Assembly: GCA_007128345.1 (NCBI GenBank)
Contig: SKXS01000104.1
Coordinates: 1 to 6,967, forward strand
Reading direction: 5' to 3'
Length of the DNA: 6,967 nucleotides
From: Spirochaetia bacterium
GTDB taxonomy: Bacteria; Spirochaetota; Spirochaetia; PWKH01
A program made the position numbers and the translations under genes. The notes beneath the pieces were generated by a model. The model was given only the letters and a program-made list of their open reading frames with translations, made no database searches and had not been told where the DNA came from. Shown one piece after another: positions 6,085 through 6,967 of this stretch (positions are counted from its first letter, which is position 1; every line of letters begins with the position of its first letter).

Positions 6085-6789
6085 TTACGTCCGGGCTTTC
6101 ATGTACCTGTAGACATTTCCCGCAAGGCCGTCGTACACAAGCATATGTGTCCTCAGATCGCTGGGTTTTCCCAAAAGCAGCTTGATCACCTCAGATGCCT
6201 GGATGGAACCGATCACCCCGGCAGCCGCGCCGATCACCGGCTTCATACCAGGAAGGTCAGCTTCAGGCAGCAGATCTTCAAGGGAGGGGTCTTCCCCCGG
6301 CATGAACACCGACACCTGTCCTGACCATGCATAGATACCGCCGTGTACCAGGGGAATTCCCAACTCCCCAGATGCCCTGCTGAGCAGGACTCTGGCTGCA
6401 ATGTTGTCAGTGCAGTCCACCAGCACTGAGCACTGGCGGGCTGCCCTGCAGATATCTTCGCTGGAAGCAATCACATCCCTTATGGGGATGCAGGATACAT
6501 CGGGGTTCAGCTCAGTGAGCGTCCTTACTGCTGATTCAGTCTTCGCCATTCCCAGGCGGCTGCGGCTATGGATCACCTGCCGGTTCAGGTTGCTCAGCTC
6601 CACCACATCATGATCGCAGAGGACCAAGGTCCCTACCCCTGCTGCGGTCAGGTACAGCGCCAGCGGACTGCCGAGCCCGCCGAGCCCGAGGATGAACACC
6701 CGCTGACGCTTCAAGACCTGCTGATCCTCAGAGCTTAAGAGATCATCATGCAGCTGACGCCGGTACAGAGTCAGGTCCTGCTCATCCAT
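6085..6789 (-). CDS. ThiF/MoeB/HesA-like E1 adenylyltransferase without zinc cysteines
   Basis: 234 residues with a Rossmann-type ATP site: GLGGLGSP (35-42), DHDVVELSNLNRQ (59-71), a conserved Lys in GMAKTES near 83, and CTDN (126-129) with the Asp that binds magnesium. These enzymes adenylate the C-terminal glycine of MoaD or ThiS so that it can receive sulfur; the likely partner is the 73-residue protein at 1844-2065. The C-terminal part (GQVSVFMPGEDP, GVIGSIQA, VYDG) is family-like, but the two CxxC pairs that bind zinc in E. coli MoeB and ThiF are absent, as is the cysteine in the loop after GQVSVF. ATG 6789 is chosen because AGGAGG (6796-6801) lies 6 nt upstream; ATG 6795 directly abuts it. 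The ribosome binding site overlaps the upstream stop codon, so both genes are probably cotranscribed. Similar MoaD plus E1 pairs accompany AOR genes in Aromatoleum. Confidence 0.88.
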   Translation of the reverse strand: MDEQDLTLYRRQLHDDLLSSEDQQVLKRQRVFILGLGGLGSPLALYLTAAGVGTLVLCDHDVVELSNLNRQVIHSRSRLGMAKTESAVRTLTELNPDVSCIPIRDVIASSEDICRAARQCSVLVDCTDNIAARVLLSRASGELGIPLVHGGIYAWSGQVSVFMPGEDPSLEDLLPEADLPGMKPVIGAAAGVIGSIQASEVIKLLLGKPSDLRTHMLVYDGLAGNVYRYMKART

Positions 6790-6795
6790 CACCAT

Positions 6796-6801
6796 CCTCC
6801 T
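6796..6801 (-). promoter_or_regulatory. Ribosome binding site of the E1-like gene overlapping the ahcY stop
   Basis: AGGAGG on the minus strand shares two bases with the TAG stop codon of the upstream gene (6800-6802) and lies 6 nt before ATG 6789. It rules against the ATG at 6795. Confidence 0.7.
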
Positions 6802-6967
6802 AGCTGTCCAGGTAGGCCTTCTGCTCAGGTGTCAGGACATCAATTGATGCTCCTAATGACCCAAGCTTCAGGTCGGCAACCTGCGCGTTGATCTCCTCAG
6901 GGACCGGATGCACCCCCGGAGACAGCCTGTGTGCAATCAGGTATTCAGCAGAAAGCGCCTGGAGGCC
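6800..6967 (-). CDS. ahcY: S-adenosylhomocysteine hydrolase, C-terminal fragment at window edge
   Basis: Only the last 55 codons are in the window. They read as the C-terminal tail of adenosylhomocysteinase: QALSAEYL near the start, GVHPVPEEIN, VADLKLGSLGASID and LTPEQKAYLDS before the TAG stop. The enzyme splits S-adenosylhomocysteine into adenosine and homocysteine with a bound NAD, clearing the by-product of methyl transfer. Most family members end in a short Y-x-x-S-W type tail; this one stops after YLDS. The gene runs directly into the E1-like gene, so it is probably part of the same transcript. Whether it is the housekeeping copy or a locus-specific paralogue cannot be judged from this fragment. 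Confidence 0.85.
   Translation of the reverse strand, partial: GLQALSAEYLIAHRLSPGVHPVPEEINAQVADLKLGSLGASIDVLTPEQKAYLDS

Overview
The window looks like part of the chromosome of an anaerobic bacterium with balanced to slightly high GC. Every gene I can support lies on the minus strand. They are tightly packed, have strong AGGAGG-type ribosome binding sites and are served by sigma70/sigmaA-type promoters. A tungsten-type aldehyde:ferredoxin oxidoreductase (AOR) and a nickel-pincer LarA-type racemase point to strictly anaerobic, metal-rich metabolism. The exact lineage (Firmicutes, Spirochaetes or a deltaproteobacterial group) cannot be read from this sequence.

Layout in the direction of transcription, from high to low coordinates. 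(a) The C-terminal end of an S-adenosylhomocysteine hydrolase (6800-6967, cut by the window edge) is followed at once by a ThiF/MoeB/HesA-like E1 adenylyltransferase (6085-6789). (b) A promoter with an operator-like element (about 6020-6078) precedes a four-gene run: LarA-family racemase (4789-6009), AOR (2919-4769), a D-tagatose/psicose-3-epimerase-like TIM barrel (2062-2913) and a MoaD/ThiS-like small protein ending in glycines (1844-2065). (c) A second promoter with an almost identical operator (about 1770-1825) precedes an HPr-kinase-like P-loop protein (735-1727) and a ComA-family phosphosulfolactate-synthase homologue (1-712, cut by the window edge).

How they may work together: the MoaD-like protein and the E1 enzyme form the usual sulfur-carrier/activator pair, and such pairs are known next to AOR genes, so part of the locus probably serves the tungsten-pterin enzyme. 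LarA, the TIM-barrel epimerase, AOR and the ComA homologue would together act on hydroxy acids, aldehydes or ketoses, possibly sulfonated three-carbon compounds, but that chemistry is inference. The combination is not a pathway I recognise.

The two strongest non-coding signals are a 21-bp element, 20/21 identical, just downstream of both promoters' -10 boxes, and a perfect 23-bp palindrome inside the epimerase gene. No RNA genes, mobile elements, CRISPR arrays or convincing terminators were seen. There is no gene-free stretch longer than about 100 bases.
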